Shown here: in pieces, positions 16,975-25,446 of the stretch | Position numbering within the stretch: position 1 is the first letter of the stretch | Layout of the letters: each line of letters opens with the position of its first letter | Assembly: GCA_034926635.1 (NCBI GenBank) | Contig: JAYFQX010000007.1 | Span: 1 to 64,000 of the forward strand | Source of the DNA: Christensenella sp034926635 | Lineage (GTDB): Bacteria; Bacillota; Clostridia; Christensenellales; Christensenellaceae | Direction of reading: 5' to 3' | Length of the DNA: 64,000 nt | Program-made: the position numbers and the translations under genes | Notes under the pieces: generated by a model | Databases searched by the model: none | Seen by the model: the letters and a program-made list of their open reading frames with translations, nothing else | What the model was told of the DNA's origin: nothing

Positions 16975-18354
16975 TTAATTTATTGGTTTAAATAAATCGT
17001 TTAACGCCTCGCTCATGGTAGGGTGTGTAAAAATCTGCCGTGAAAAAGCTTCTGCAGGAATATTCATATCCATAGCAAGCTTAATCAGATTAATGATCTC
17101 ATGGGACTCCGCACAAAACAAAACTGCACCAAGGATAAGCCCGGTTTTATTATCAACCAGCGCCTTTAAAAAACCGGAAGTCTCTTGTAACACCTGCGCC
17201 TTAGGTACTGCGGCAGCAGAAATTTTAGCGATGCGGTAGTCAAGACCTAACTGTGCGGCTTCTTTTTCTTTGAGTCCCACAAATGAAAGCGGCGGATCAA
17301 TAAAAACGCTGCTGGGGATATTGGAACGGTTTTTTGTGCTATATGCCGCGACACCGTCGCATAGTTGCGGCCATATAATGCGCGAATCATCAAGCGAGAT
17401 ATAGGTAAACTGGGGACTACCAGCCACATCCCCGACAGCCCAGACGCCAGGTGCTGAGGTGCGCAAAAATTCATCGGTTTTGACTGCACCGCGTTCTGTT
17501 TTTTCGATGCCGGCAGCGTCGAGATTCAAACCATCCGTATTGGGGCGGCGACCGGTGGCGACCAATACCGCATTGGCAGGAAGATTTAATTCTTTTCCTT
17601 GTGCCGTTATGTGCACATGGGCCATGCCGTCATCTGCGGATACTGATAAAACTTTTGCATCAAGAAAGAAAGCGATGCCTTTGGATTCCAGTACCGAGCG
17701 CACGGCTTCGGCTGTGTCAGCATCTTCACGTGGTAGAAAAACGTCGCCGTCCTGTACCACCGTTACATGGGAACCGAAGTTCGCATAGATGGAAGCAAAC
17801 TCCATACCGATATAACCGCCCCCGATAATAACGAGTTTTTCCGGGAGTGCTTCCATTTCCATCATGCTTTCGCTGGTGTAAACATAAGGATTGCCTGAGA
17901 GACCTTCGATAGGGGGAACAAATGGAACAGAACCGGTATTAATTATCATTTTGTTTCCTTCCGCAAGAAGAACAGCGCCGTCCGTTTTTTGGATAGCGAT
18001 TTGTTTTGGACCGGTAAATTCGGCGTAACCAGTGATGACATCCACGTTTGGCAGGTTTGCGAGCATGTTATAATTTTTTTGACGAAGCATTGCTGTCAGC
18101 TCCCGCTTTTCTTGGATTGCCTGAAGATACGCTGCTGATTTTTCTGAAAAAGTACGGTCTTTTGCAAGCGAAGCCATCCGTGCGTTTTTGACAAGGGATT
18201 TGGTAGGAATACAAGCGACATTAATACACGTCCCGCCGTACATTTTCGAAGATTGTTCGACAATAGCGACATTTTCACCTTTTTTTGCAAGTTTTGCAGC
18301 CAAGGTTTTTCCGCCTTTGCCAAAGCCGATAATGACAGAATCATATTGTTTCAT
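16975..18354 (-). CDS. FAD-dependent pyridine nucleotide-disulfide oxidoreductase
   Basis: The protein has 459 residues from the ATG at 18354 (AGGAAAGGAAAT upstream). A longer in-frame reading to 18468 would add 38 Arg/Lys/Pro-rich residues inside the upstream gene and is unlikely. It has an N-terminal FAD motif (VIIGFGKGGKTLAAKLA), the redox disulfide GGTCINVACIPTK, an NAD(P)H motif (VIIGGGYIGMEFASIY), GDVAG, and a C-terminal HPTMSE with the catalytic His/Glu. This is the lipoamide dehydrogenase/mercuric reductase superfamily. No lipoyl enzyme genes are near; the neighbours suggest thiol or electron-transfer chemistry. It overlaps the polyferredoxin gene by 14 bases. Confidence 0.9.
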   Translation of the reverse strand: MKQYDSVIIGFGKGGKTLAAKLAKKGENVAIVEQSSKMYGGTCINVACIPTKSLVKNARMASLAKDRTFSEKSAAYLQAIQEKRELTAMLRQKNYNMLANLPNVDVITGYAEFTGPKQIAIQKTDGAVLLAEGNKMIINTGSVPFVPPIEGLSGNPYVYTSESMMEMEALPEKLVIIGGGYIGMEFASIYANFGSHVTVVQDGDVFLPREDADTAEAVRSVLESKGIAFFLDAKVLSVSADDGMAHVHITAQGKELNLPANAVLVATGRRPNTDGLNLDAAGIEKTERGAVKTDEFLRTSAPGVWAVGDVAGSPQFTYISLDDSRIIWPQLCDGVAAYSTKNRSNIPSSVFIDPPLSFVGLKEKEAAQLGLDYRIAKISAAAVPKAQVLQETSGFLKALVDNKTGLILGAVLFCAESHEIINLIKLAMDMNIPAEAFSRQIFTHPTMSEALNDLFKPIN

Positions 18355-19240
18355 TTTTTGATTTCCTTTCCTGAATCCATTTTTCGTAGGTGGAGCAGAT
18401 GGCACCGTTCGGGCATGCTTTTTTACAGGCGCCGCAGCGGATACACTCGGCGCTGTTCGGATTTTCATAAACTTTTATGTTGAGCTTGCAGGCGCGTGTG
18501 CAGGCGCCGCATTTTGTGCATTTATCATGGTCTACGGTCAGACGGTATAAAGAGACCTTATTAAACAGACCGTAAACCGCGCCGAGCGGGCAAAGGTAAC
18601 GGCAGAACGGTCGGTAAACCGCGATCGACAGGAAGATCAAGACTCCCAAAACAATCAACTTCCAAAGAAAAAGACCGCCCGCTGCATCCTGCAGCCCGGG
18701 ATTTGAAGATACCAGCGGAATTCCTGCCATCAAAGTCCCGGAAGGACAAATATATTTACAAAACCACGGCTGCCCCTGACCGACAATATCAGTAACAAGC
18801 AGCGGCAAGAGAATAACGAATCCAATAAGAATTCCGTATTTCAGCCATTTTAGCCAACGATCCCCTGGGAGCGCACGAAGCTTTTTAACAAAGGGAATCT
18901 TATGGATTAAATCCTGTACTAAGCCAAATGGACACAACCAGCCGCATACCAGCTTTCCCAAAAATGCGCCGGTGAGCAATAAAAACCCGGAAATATAAAA
19001 AGTGAATTTAAAATCGCGGTTTCCGAGGACGGCCTGCAAGGCTCCAATTGGGCAAGACCCCACAGCTCCCGGGCAGGAATAACAATTAAGTCCGGGTACG
19101 CATACAATTTTGGAAGCACCGGTGAAAATGGTTCCTTTGGTGAAGCCCGCCATATAACCGTTGGTGAGTAAGGTGAAGGCAAATTGTACCATCAGCCGTA
19201 TGTGGTTTATGATCCATGCAAAAAATTTAACCAATTCCAA
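18341..19240 (-). CDS. Membrane 4Fe-4S polyferredoxin (NapH/CcoG-like)
   Basis: The 299-residue protein has about five membrane spans. CGWLCPFG and CRYLCPLG are the cytoplasmic-edge CxxxCP motifs of NapH/MauN-like proteins. Two C-terminal ferredoxin clusters follow (CTKCGACTRACK and CIRCGACKKACP). An N-terminal block CYSCPGAVGSCPIGA is also Cys-rich. The start is TTG at 19240 with GGAG upstream, inside the end of the preceding small gene. It probably moves electrons across the membrane between the flavin oxidoreductase and the extracytoplasmic TlpA-like protein. Confidence 0.9.
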   Translation of the reverse strand: MELVKFFAWIINHIRLMVQFAFTLLTNGYMAGFTKGTIFTGASKIVCVPGLNCYSCPGAVGSCPIGALQAVLGNRDFKFTFYISGFLLLTGAFLGKLVCGWLCPFGLVQDLIHKIPFVKKLRALPGDRWLKWLKYGILIGFVILLPLLVTDIVGQGQPWFCKYICPSGTLMAGIPLVSSNPGLQDAAGGLFLWKLIVLGVLIFLSIAVYRPFCRYLCPLGAVYGLFNKVSLYRLTVDHDKCTKCGACTRACKLNIKVYENPNSAECIRCGACKKACPNGAICSTYEKWIQERKSKNETI

Positions 19241-19379
19241 TACACTCCAGACAAATATTTGTTGCCTTGGTGAACACCACGGCAGCCTCGCCGCGCAGTA
19301 CTCCGATTATAATGAATACAATACCGACTGCCGCGAGAATGATCCAAAGCCGTTTTTTGAATTTGGAAGACGCGCTCAT
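19227..19379 (-). CDS. Small CXXC membrane protein (CD1871A-like)
   Basis: The 50-residue protein starts at ATG 19379, has a Lys-rich head (MSASSKFKKR), one hydrophobic span (LWIILAAVGIVFIIIGVL) and the C-terminal motif NICLECIGIG with a CxxC pair. Size, topology and neighbours fit the CD1871A family of CXXC proteins found beside TlpA-like and polyferredoxin genes in Clostridia. Both ends overlap the neighbouring genes: its start overlaps the stop of the TlpA-like gene by four bases and its end overlaps the polyferredoxin start by 14. Confidence 0.88.
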   Translation of the reverse strand: MSASSKFKKRLWIILAAVGIVFIIIGVLRGEAAVVFTKATNICLECIGIG

Positions 19380-20509
19380 CCGCAGCACCCACTTGTTGCG
19401 TCTGTAAGGGCGCTATTAAACCAACTATCCCAATTTTCTGCGGATGCGTCGTAGGGGATTGGGTTGCTCATAATTTGTCCCCAGGGAGCAATGGCGAGAA
19501 CAACGGGTTTTTCACCGAGAATATATTCGGAAAAACCATCAGTAGGAAGTAATTGGGGAAAATCGGTGCCCGAAGCGCCGACAACATCATCAGCAACCTG
19601 CTTATTTTCTTCAGCTCCCATCACAAAACCGATTACGTTGACGCTGGTATTGCCCGAAAGATAGGAAGAGACTTTTTTCAGGGCTTCGGCGCTACCCTCC
19701 CAGGCGGGGTTCCATACGACGGCTAAGGTCAGAACGGTACCGTTATTCAGAACCTGATCTGTATAGGTATTGCCGTCAAGCCCGGTGGTTTCGAACATAT
19801 AAAGGTCAGGCGGATCAACCGCCTGACCTTTTGCATTCAAAGAGGCTGCCTGTGTCGAGGCGGCATTGGATGTAGAAGACTGTTCTGGCATACCCGCCAG
19901 AAGACCGTCTATAATTTCCATCCACGCGTCTTTACTGCGTGCACCGTAATAAGCCTCGCCAACTTGATTGCCTTGTGCGTCCACAAAGACGGTAAAGGGC
20001 ACGCCGCGGATCGACTGCACAACAGAAAGCAGGGAGGGCGCAGTTGGGATAATGCTTGTATAATTCGCCCCTGTTTTTTGAACAACTTCTTTCGCAAGGT
20101 CTACTTGCTGCTGTACCGGGTTGCCTGAAGAGTCTAAGCTATCGGAAACAATTCCGACAACCTGGAAGCCTTTGCTTGCATATTCTGAGTTGATTTCGCC
20201 GAGTTCGGGCATTTCTTTAAGGCAAGGACCGCAATAAGTCGCCCAGACGTTTACCATAGTGAGTTTGGCATTGGAAAAAATTTCCTGCGTCACCTGCTTG
20301 CCATCCAAATCATTTGCGGAAAAATCGCCGAATGGACCTGCCTGTATTGGAACGTCCTTTGGGCTTTCCGAAGGGACGGTGCTTTGCTGCCCCTGATTTT
20401 GTGTTGAAGATACTTCCGGCGTTTTCGCGGCGGGAGCACATGCTGCAAAGAGAAAAGCGGCACAGAGAAGCAGCGAAAAGAATATTGTTAAATTTCGTTT
20501 TTTCATCAA
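19376..20509 (-). CDS. TlpA-like thiol-disulfide lipoprotein with duplicated domain
   Basis: The 377-residue protein has a lipoprotein signal (LLLCAAFLFAAC). The first thioredoxin-fold domain (about 55-210) has active site WATYCGPC and cis-Pro region GVPFT. A linker follows, then a second domain (about 235-370) that looks like a thioredoxin fold but has WNPAWEG where the CxxC would be. It ends in SGCCG. First gene of the redox operon, behind a near-perfect promoter. The likely role is extracytoplasmic thiol reduction fed through the membrane proteins downstream; the substrate is unknown. Confidence 0.88.
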   Translation of the reverse strand: MMKKRNLTIFFSLLLCAAFLFAACAPAAKTPEVSSTQNQGQQSTVPSESPKDVPIQAGPFGDFSANDLDGKQVTQEIFSNAKLTMVNVWATYCGPCLKEMPELGEINSEYASKGFQVVGIVSDSLDSSGNPVQQQVDLAKEVVQKTGANYTSIIPTAPSLLSVVQSIRGVPFTVFVDAQGNQVGEAYYGARSKDAWMEIIDGLLAGMPEQSSTSNAASTQAASLNAKGQAVDPPDLYMFETTGLDGNTYTDQVLNNGTVLTLAVVWNPAWEGSAEALKKVSSYLSGNTSVNVIGFVMGAEENKQVADDVVGASGTDFPQLLPTDGFSEYILGEKPVVLAIAPWGQIMSNPIPYDASAENWDSWFNSALTDATSGCCG

Positions 20510-20564
20510 GAAATTCTCCTTTTTAAATGTATAAGATTTGTAGCTGCAAACTGTAATAATAAGT

Positions 20565-20582
20565 ATTACATTTAAATGTAAT
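20565..20582. promoter_or_regulatory. 18-base palindromic operator candidate
   Basis: ATTACATTTAAATGTAAT is a perfect palindrome that starts at the -10 box of the minus-strand promoter and covers the expected transcription start. A repressor bound here would block initiation. The core ATTTAAAT recurs in the Rrf2 promoter at 16945-16958. Confidence 0.7.
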
Positions 20583-20609
20583 TATACGCATTGCAGTTGA
20601 GCATGTCAA
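20581..20609 (-). promoter_or_regulatory. Consensus sigma-A promoter of the redox operon
   Basis: On the minus strand TTGACA (20604-20609) and TATAAT (20581-20586) are separated by exactly 17 bases. Both hexamers are perfect consensus, so the operon should be strong unless repressed. Confidence 0.88.
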
Positions 20610-20637
20610 CCCTCACATTCCTAAATTTTGTTGATAT

Positions 20638-20667
20638 ATAAAAAACCTGCTGCAGGCTTGCAGCAGG
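20638..20667 (-). terminator. Terminator of the small lipoprotein gene
   Basis: On the minus strand CCTGCTGCA and TGCAGCAGG form a nine-pair stem with loop AGCC, followed by a T run. It separates this gene from the redox operon promoter. Confidence 0.88.
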
Positions 20668-20687
20668 CGAGTAAGACTGAAGAATTT

Positions 20688-21107
20688 TTATTGGTTTAAA
20701 TTAACTGCGCCAAAGCTTTCACCACTTAACGTAAAGGCTTTTGTATTTCCCCAATCTGCGGGGACTTCAAAAACCAAAACGACCTGTACGCTCCGTCCAT
20801 CCGTCTCGATTCCAAAGCGAACACAGGGATATTGTTGACCACCGTTTTGAGATACTGTAGCAGGACTGGCATTGACTCCGAAAAAAGAGTTTTGTGCATC
20901 GTCGAGGGACGCGTTATCCGTCTTGAGCGTAAGGACCAGCAGCGTATTGCCAGCACCGGGTGTAAAATTAAGCTCCTGATCGGCAAGCCGGATTCCCGTT
21001 ATTTCATAAGAAGCGCCGGAAGTTTGAAACGTAATGGGCGCCGCACACGAGACCACGCAAAGCAGCATAACGCAGATAATACAGATGACAGAAACCTTTT
21101 TTTTCAT
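20688..21107 (-). CDS. Small lipoprotein of unknown function
   Basis: The 139-residue protein has a lipoprotein signal peptide (ICVMLLCVVSC). The mature part is beta-rich (ASYEITGIRLADQELNF, NTLLVLTLKTDNAS, VQVVLVFEVPADW). This resembles the immunoglobulin-like DUF4352 type of extracellular lipoproteins, but the match is by eye only. It is a single gene with its own terminator, divergent from purA. It ends one gap before the redox operon promoter and is not clearly part of that pathway. Confidence 0.75.
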   Translation of the reverse strand: MKKKVSVICIICVMLLCVVSCAAPITFQTSGASYEITGIRLADQELNFTPGAGNTLLVLTLKTDNASLDDAQNSFFGVNASPATVSQNGGQQYPCVRFGIETDGRSVQVVLVFEVPADWGNTKAFTLSGESFGAVNLNQ

Positions 21108-21243
21108 GAATCCCCCTCCGGCCGCATGTAAATACAGTGCGTATTATATTAATATGTTATTCATTTTATCATAGGATGCCAGCAGAATCAATGTGTCAAA
21201 AAGACGGAAAGAGGAATAAAACAGGTATTATATAGAAAATAAG

Positions 21244-21278
21244 TTGACGCAACAGCATGTTATTTGCTAAAATAACAT
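21244..21278 (+). promoter_or_regulatory. purA promoter with inverted-repeat operator candidate
   Basis: TTGACG (21244-21249) and TAAAAT (21268-21273) are 18 bases apart. The -10 lies inside the inverted repeat ATGTTATTT-gcta-AAATAACAT (21257-21278), nine perfect pairs. This is a good position for a repressor site. It does not resemble a PurR box. Confidence 0.55.
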
Positions 21279-21364
21279 AGGATAATCGCAGAGGAGCGCA
21301 ATGTTCCACGGCGAATTTTTTTTGCGGTTACCTATAAATATGGACCAAACAAGGAGTGAATCAA

Positions 21365-22642
21365 ATGTCCGGTATCGTAGTATTCGGCGCACAATGGGGC
21401 GACGAGGGCAAAGGAAGGTTTGTAGATTACCTTGCTTCGCAGGCGGATATGGTAATCCGTTATCAGGGCGGAAACAACGCGGGGCATACCGTTGTTGCGG
21501 ATGGCGTAACATATAAATTGCGTCTGATTCCGTCGGGAATCCTATCTGAAGGAAAACCGTGCGTGATTGCAAATGGCGTAGTGGTAGATCCGGGCGCACT
21601 TCGAAAAGAAATTGCGTCTCTGGAAGAAAAGGGAGTAGTGGTAAACAACCTCCATATCAGCGACAGGGCGCATTTGATTATGCCCTATCACAGGGAGATT
21701 GATGCCCTGAACGAAAAGAAGCTGGGTGATTTTAAAATCGGTACTACCGGCAATGGCATTGGTCCTTGTTATATGGATAAAACAGGACGTACCGGGCTTC
21801 GGATGTGCGATTTAATGGACGAAGAGACTTTTCCGGAGAAACTGAAAAAGTGCGTTGACGATAAAAATGAGATGATCGTAAAATTATATGGCGGCGAGCC
21901 GCTGGATTATGAGGCGATTCTCGCGGAATTCTGTGACCATGCCAAGTTCCTGCGCCCGTTTGTCTGCGATACCGTATCGCTGATCCAGGAATATCATGCT
22001 GCCGGAAAGCGCTTGCTTTTTGAAGGCGCACAGGGCATGCTTCTCGATATCGACTTTGGTACATATCCTTATGTTACCTCGTCTCACCCAAACACCGGCG
22101 GTGTATGCTCCGGCGCGGGCGTGGGACCGCAGGTCATTACGGATGTGATTGGTGTGGTCAAGGCCTATACCACGCGCGTAGGCGAAGGACCGTTTGTAAC
22201 AGAACTGTTTGACGTGACCGGCGACGCAATTCGTGACAAAGGTCAGGAATATGGAACAGTAACGGGAAGACCGCGCCGTTGCGGCTGGCTTGACCTTGTA
22301 ATTGTCGATTATGCGGCGAAAACAAGCGGAATCACCGGTTTTGCGCTTTCACGTATGGATACGCTCGGCGGTTTTGATAAAGTTTATGTTTGCACTGGCT
22401 ATGACATTGATGGTAAAATAGTAAATACGTATCCGGCATCGCTGAAAACATTGGAAAAAGCAAAGCCGGTATATAAAGAATTTGAAGGATGGACATCCGA
22501 TCTTTCTGCGGTTCGCAGATTTGAGGATTTGCCGCAAGCGGCACAAAAGTATGTTGAATTTATTGAAGAACATACGGGAGTGCCGGTGGTTATGATCGGC
22601 GTGGGCGCAGGTCGCGAGGAATGCGTCTATCGTTGGCGGTAA
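21365..22642 (+). CDS. purA: Adenylosuccinate synthetase
   Basis: The 425-residue enzyme joins aspartate to IMP with GTP, the first step from IMP to AMP. The start is ATG 21365, eight bases after AAGGAG; an in-frame GTG at 21356 lies inside that site. The family motifs are intact: GAQWGDEGKGR with the catalytic Asp at the N-terminus, GGNNAGHT with the catalytic His, GTTGNGIGP, the IMP-loop region FEGAQGMLLDID, and TTRVGEGPF. Length is as usual. It is monocistronic, followed by the SRP RNA. Confidence 0.97.
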   Translation: MSGIVVFGAQWGDEGKGRFVDYLASQADMVIRYQGGNNAGHTVVADGVTYKLRLIPSGILSEGKPCVIANGVVVDPGALRKEIASLEEKGVVVNNLHISDRAHLIMPYHREIDALNEKKLGDFKIGTTGNGIGPCYMDKTGRTGLRMCDLMDEETFPEKLKKCVDDKNEMIVKLYGGEPLDYEAILAEFCDHAKFLRPFVCDTVSLIQEYHAAGKRLLFEGAQGMLLDIDFGTYPYVTSSHPNTGGVCSGAGVGPQVITDVIGVVKAYTTRVGEGPFVTELFDVTGDAIRDKGQEYGTVTGRPRRCGWLDLVIVDYAAKTSGITGFALSRMDTLGGFDKVYVCTGYDIDGKIVNTYPASLKTLEKAKPVYKEFEGWTSDLSAVRRFEDLPQAAQKYVEFIEEHTGVPVVMIGVGAGREECVYRWR

Positions 22643-22674
22643 GGAGTCCTTCAAAATAATATGTTTTTCAGTTT

Positions 22675-22943
22675 GCCGTACTAGATGGGGAGTTAGCGGT
22701 GTCCTGTAACCCGCAAGCCGCTATAGCGGGGTTGAAGTCCACGCTGAGGGTTTCCCCTGTAGGGTATGGAGCATATTTTTCGGTGTTGATGGATGGGTCC
22801 TGTGCAACGTTGCGTTGTGAACCCTGTCAGGTCCTGACGGAAGCAGCAGTAAGCAAATTGCAGCGTGTGCCGCAGGCGTGCCTGTTCTGAGCTGGAGGTA
22901 TGATTTCCTCTTATGGGGGCAAATTCGAAGCGTGGTGTACGGC
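22675..22943 (+). ncRNA. ffs: Signal recognition particle RNA, large (Firmicutes) type
   Basis: The conserved domain IV is present: GTCCTGTGCAACG, AACCCTGTCAGGTCC and GACGGAAGCAGCAGTAAGC. The 5' GCCGTAC (22675) and 3' GTACGGC (22937-22943) close the molecule, giving about 269 nt. The extra 5' part is the Alu-like domain of Bacillus/Clostridium SRP RNA. Confidence 0.95.
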
Positions 22944-22956
22944 TTCTAATTTATCA

Positions 22957-22992
22957 AAGAGCGCAATTCTTTTTAGAAATGCGCTCTTTTGC
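22957..22992 (+). terminator. Terminator of the SRP RNA gene
   Basis: AAGAGCGCA and TGCGCTCTT form a strong stem with an AT-rich loop, ending in TTTT, 14 bases after the RNA 3' end. Confidence 0.85.
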
Positions 22993-23075
22993 ATAGGAGC
23001 GCGTTGAATAAATTTTGACGGAAGATTATAATAAGGCAAACATAATATTGGGACAAAAGCAGGAGGCGGGACTCT

Positions 23076-24029
23076 ATGACAGGATTATGGATCATTCTTG
23101 GCGTGGTTGGCGTCTTGATTATTTTGCTGTTTGCTATAGCAAATAAAATTTTTGATGTGGCGGTAGGAGCCAAAAAAACAAAAGAAAAAGTGATGAAAAC
23201 CAATGCGAACCAGCGAAGGAATCATGGAGAATCGGGTAAGAGCCAAAAAGAACTGGATAACGAGTGGCTTGCGATGCAGCCGCTTATACAGCGCCGGCAT
23301 ATTTCCCGGGATGGGCTTCAGCTGACCGCAAGGATTTTGCCTGCAAATCGGTCAACAGATGTGTGGGTGTTGTGTATCCACGGGTTTGCTGGCAAGGGGC
23401 TCAATTTAGGTATGGCGGCGCGGCATTGGCACGAAAAGGGATACCATGTATTGCTGCCCGATTTGCGGGGCTGCGGAGACAGCGAAGGCGATTATTATGG
23501 TATGGGCTGGCTTGACAGGATTGATATGATCGACTGGATTCAAAATGTTGTTTTGATGGAGAACAAGGATGCCAAGGTTATTTTGCATGGGGTTTCCATG
23601 GGCGCTGCTGCCGTTATGATGGTAACAGGGGAAGAAGCGCTGCCGTCGTGCGTGAAGGTAGCCATAGAGGATTGCGGATATACTTCCGTCTGGGAAGAGT
23701 TCACAATACAATTGAAAAAAGTATTTGGATTGCCGCAGTTCCCGGTGATGTATCTTGTAAACAGGATGGCAAAGCGCAGGGCCGGGTACACTTTCAAGGA
23801 AGCGTCATCCGTGCGGCAACTGGAGAAGTCAAAAACGCCTACATTATTTATCCATGGCGACGCAGATACGTTTGTTCCGTTTTTTATGCTGGACGAAGTA
23901 TACAATGCGGCGCCCTGCGAAAAAGAAAAAATGATATTTTCGGGCGCACAGCATGGCGAGTCGGCAATCGTAGACCCGGAACGTTATTGGGAAGCGGTAC
24001 ACAGGTTTACCGGTCATCATTTGAAATGA
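23076..24029 (+). CDS. Membrane-anchored alpha/beta hydrolase
   Basis: The 317-residue protein has one N-terminal membrane anchor (about 4-24), a charged linker, and an alpha/beta hydrolase domain from about 70. Oxyanion region CIHGFAG, nucleophile Ser in HGVSMGAA, acid Asp in IHGDADTF, and His in GAQHGES complete the triad. This is the BAAT/DUF1749-like group often annotated as cell-surface hydrolases; the substrate cannot be told. AGGAGG is 10 bases before the ATG. It stands alone between the SRP RNA and the aminotransferase. Confidence 0.88.
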   Translation: MTGLWIILGVVGVLIILLFAIANKIFDVAVGAKKTKEKVMKTNANQRRNHGESGKSQKELDNEWLAMQPLIQRRHISRDGLQLTARILPANRSTDVWVLCIHGFAGKGLNLGMAARHWHEKGYHVLLPDLRGCGDSEGDYYGMGWLDRIDMIDWIQNVVLMENKDAKVILHGVSMGAAAVMMVTGEEALPSCVKVAIEDCGYTSVWEEFTIQLKKVFGLPQFPVMYLVNRMAKRRAGYTFKEASSVRQLEKSKTPTLFIHGDADTFVPFFMLDEVYNAAPCEKEKMIFSGAQHGESAIVDPERYWEAVHRFTGHHLK

Positions 24030-24131
24030 AGATGATTTTGCGAAGAAGGAACTGATGCAAGATGAGTCTGTAATAATTGCAACTTTTTCCGGAGCAAATT
24101 TCATAAAAGGGCGTAAAAAGGACATTTTGGG

Positions 24132-24160
24132 TTGTATTTGCGTTTAGGAAAATATATAAT
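24132..24160 (+). promoter_or_regulatory. Promoter of the aminotransferase gene
   Basis: TTGTAT (24132-24137) and TATAAT (24155-24160) are 17 bases apart, 41 bases before the ATG. Confidence 0.65.
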
Positions 24161-24201
24161 ATAATGCGAATCATTATTTTTAAGCGAGAGGGAATTTAGA
24201 A

Positions 24202-25371
24202 ATGTATCGGTTTGCAAAACGGTTTGACGGGATCGGCGGAAGCGAGATCCGTAAGATATTTGGTTTGCTGGCAGTTCCTGATATGATCTCATTTGCAGGT
24301 GGGAATCCTTCGCCCGAGCTTTTCCCGGCGGAAACATTGGCGGAGATCAGTGAGGAGATTGTTGCAGAGCACGGCAAAAGCGTCCTGCAATACGGAGGAA
24401 CCTTGGGCGTTGCGGAATTTATTGAATATTTGAAAGAAAGAAACCGCGATATTATGGCAGAAGACGATGATTTAATTATTACGTCCGGTTCATCGCAGGG
24501 AATTGATTTTTTTGCCCGTTCCATGATGGAAAAAGGGGATGTGATGCTAGCAGAGTCACCCTCTTTTTTAGGCGCACTGCAGACCTTTCGGCTTGCGGAC
24601 GCAGATGTGAAAACAGTTGCGCTGGAAGACGACGGGATTTGCTTAAAAGAGCTTGAAGAGAAAATTTTGAGATATCGTCCCAAGTTTTTATATACGATCC
24701 CTACGTTCCAGAACCCTTCGGGGATCACGATGAGCGCAGAGAAAAGACAGGCGACATACGACATCTGCAAAAAATATGGAGTATTGATTTTGGAAGATGA
24801 CCCATATGCGGAGCTGCGTTACAGCGGCGAGGAGCTCCAGAGCATTAAATCCATGGATGACTGTGGATTGGTTTGCAAGCTGGCAAGCTTTTCTAAGACG
24901 ATCTCGCCGGGGCTGCGCGTGGGGTATGCAATCGCCAACAAAGAGATTATCGCAAAGTTTAACCTCTTAAAGCAGGGCGCAGACGTTCATACCTCCAACC
25001 TGACACAAACGATGGTCATGGAATTTATGAAGCGTGGATATTATGACGACCATGTTGCAATGCTGTGTCGTGAATATAAAAAACAGCGTGATGCTATGTG
25101 CGAAGCCATCGATAAATTTTTTCCGGATGATGCAAAACGGACCGATCCGCAAGGTGGGCTGTTTGTATGGGTCACATTGCCGGAAGGGGTAAATTCCCGC
25201 GAGGTATTTGACGCGTGCGTGGCAGAGAAAGTTGCGTTTGTGGTAGGGCCGCCATTTTTTGCGGAAGGCGGCCACGAAAATACTTTGCGTATGAATTTTT
25301 CTATGCCTTCCATCGCTGACATTGAGACCGGCGTAGAGAAAATGGGCAGGATTATTCGGGAATTTGTATAG
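24202..25371 (+). CDS. PLP-dependent class I/II aminotransferase (2-aminoadipate type)
   Basis: The 389-residue fold-type I aminotransferase has no DNA-binding domain, so it is not a MocR regulator. It shows MISFAGGNPSPELFP at the N-terminus, TSGSSQGIDFF, FQNPSGITMS, DDPYAELRY, and the PLP-binding Lys in SFSKTISPGLRVGY. The set matches LysN/2-aminoadipate or aromatic-type transaminases. The substrate is not certain. It is followed by tyrS after 75 bases; co-transcription is possible. Confidence 0.9.
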   Translation: MYRFAKRFDGIGGSEIRKIFGLLAVPDMISFAGGNPSPELFPAETLAEISEEIVAEHGKSVLQYGGTLGVAEFIEYLKERNRDIMAEDDDLIITSGSSQGIDFFARSMMEKGDVMLAESPSFLGALQTFRLADADVKTVALEDDGICLKELEEKILRYRPKFLYTIPTFQNPSGITMSAEKRQATYDICKKYGVLILEDDPYAELRYSGEELQSIKSMDDCGLVCKLASFSKTISPGLRVGYAIANKEIIAKFNLLKQGADVHTSNLTQTMVMEFMKRGYYDDHVAMLCREYKKQRDAMCEAIDKFFPDDAKRTDPQGGLFVWVTLPEGVNSREVFDACVAEKVAFVVGPPFFAEGGHENTLRMNFSMPSIADIETGVEKMGRIIREFV

Positions 25372-25446
25372 AGAAAAGTGCATAAGATGCAGAGTTGATA
25401 CAAAAAAATGGTCTGATAAACAGGAAGATAACAGGAGTTGAAATAA

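Noticed and set aside
18355..18468. N-terminal extension of the flavin oxidoreductase
   Set aside because: The extra 38 residues lie inside the polyferredoxin gene; a strong ribosome binding site precedes the ATG at 18354.
25372..25446. T-box leader before tyrS
   Set aside because: The gap is 75 bases and lacks the T-box sequence and stem I space.
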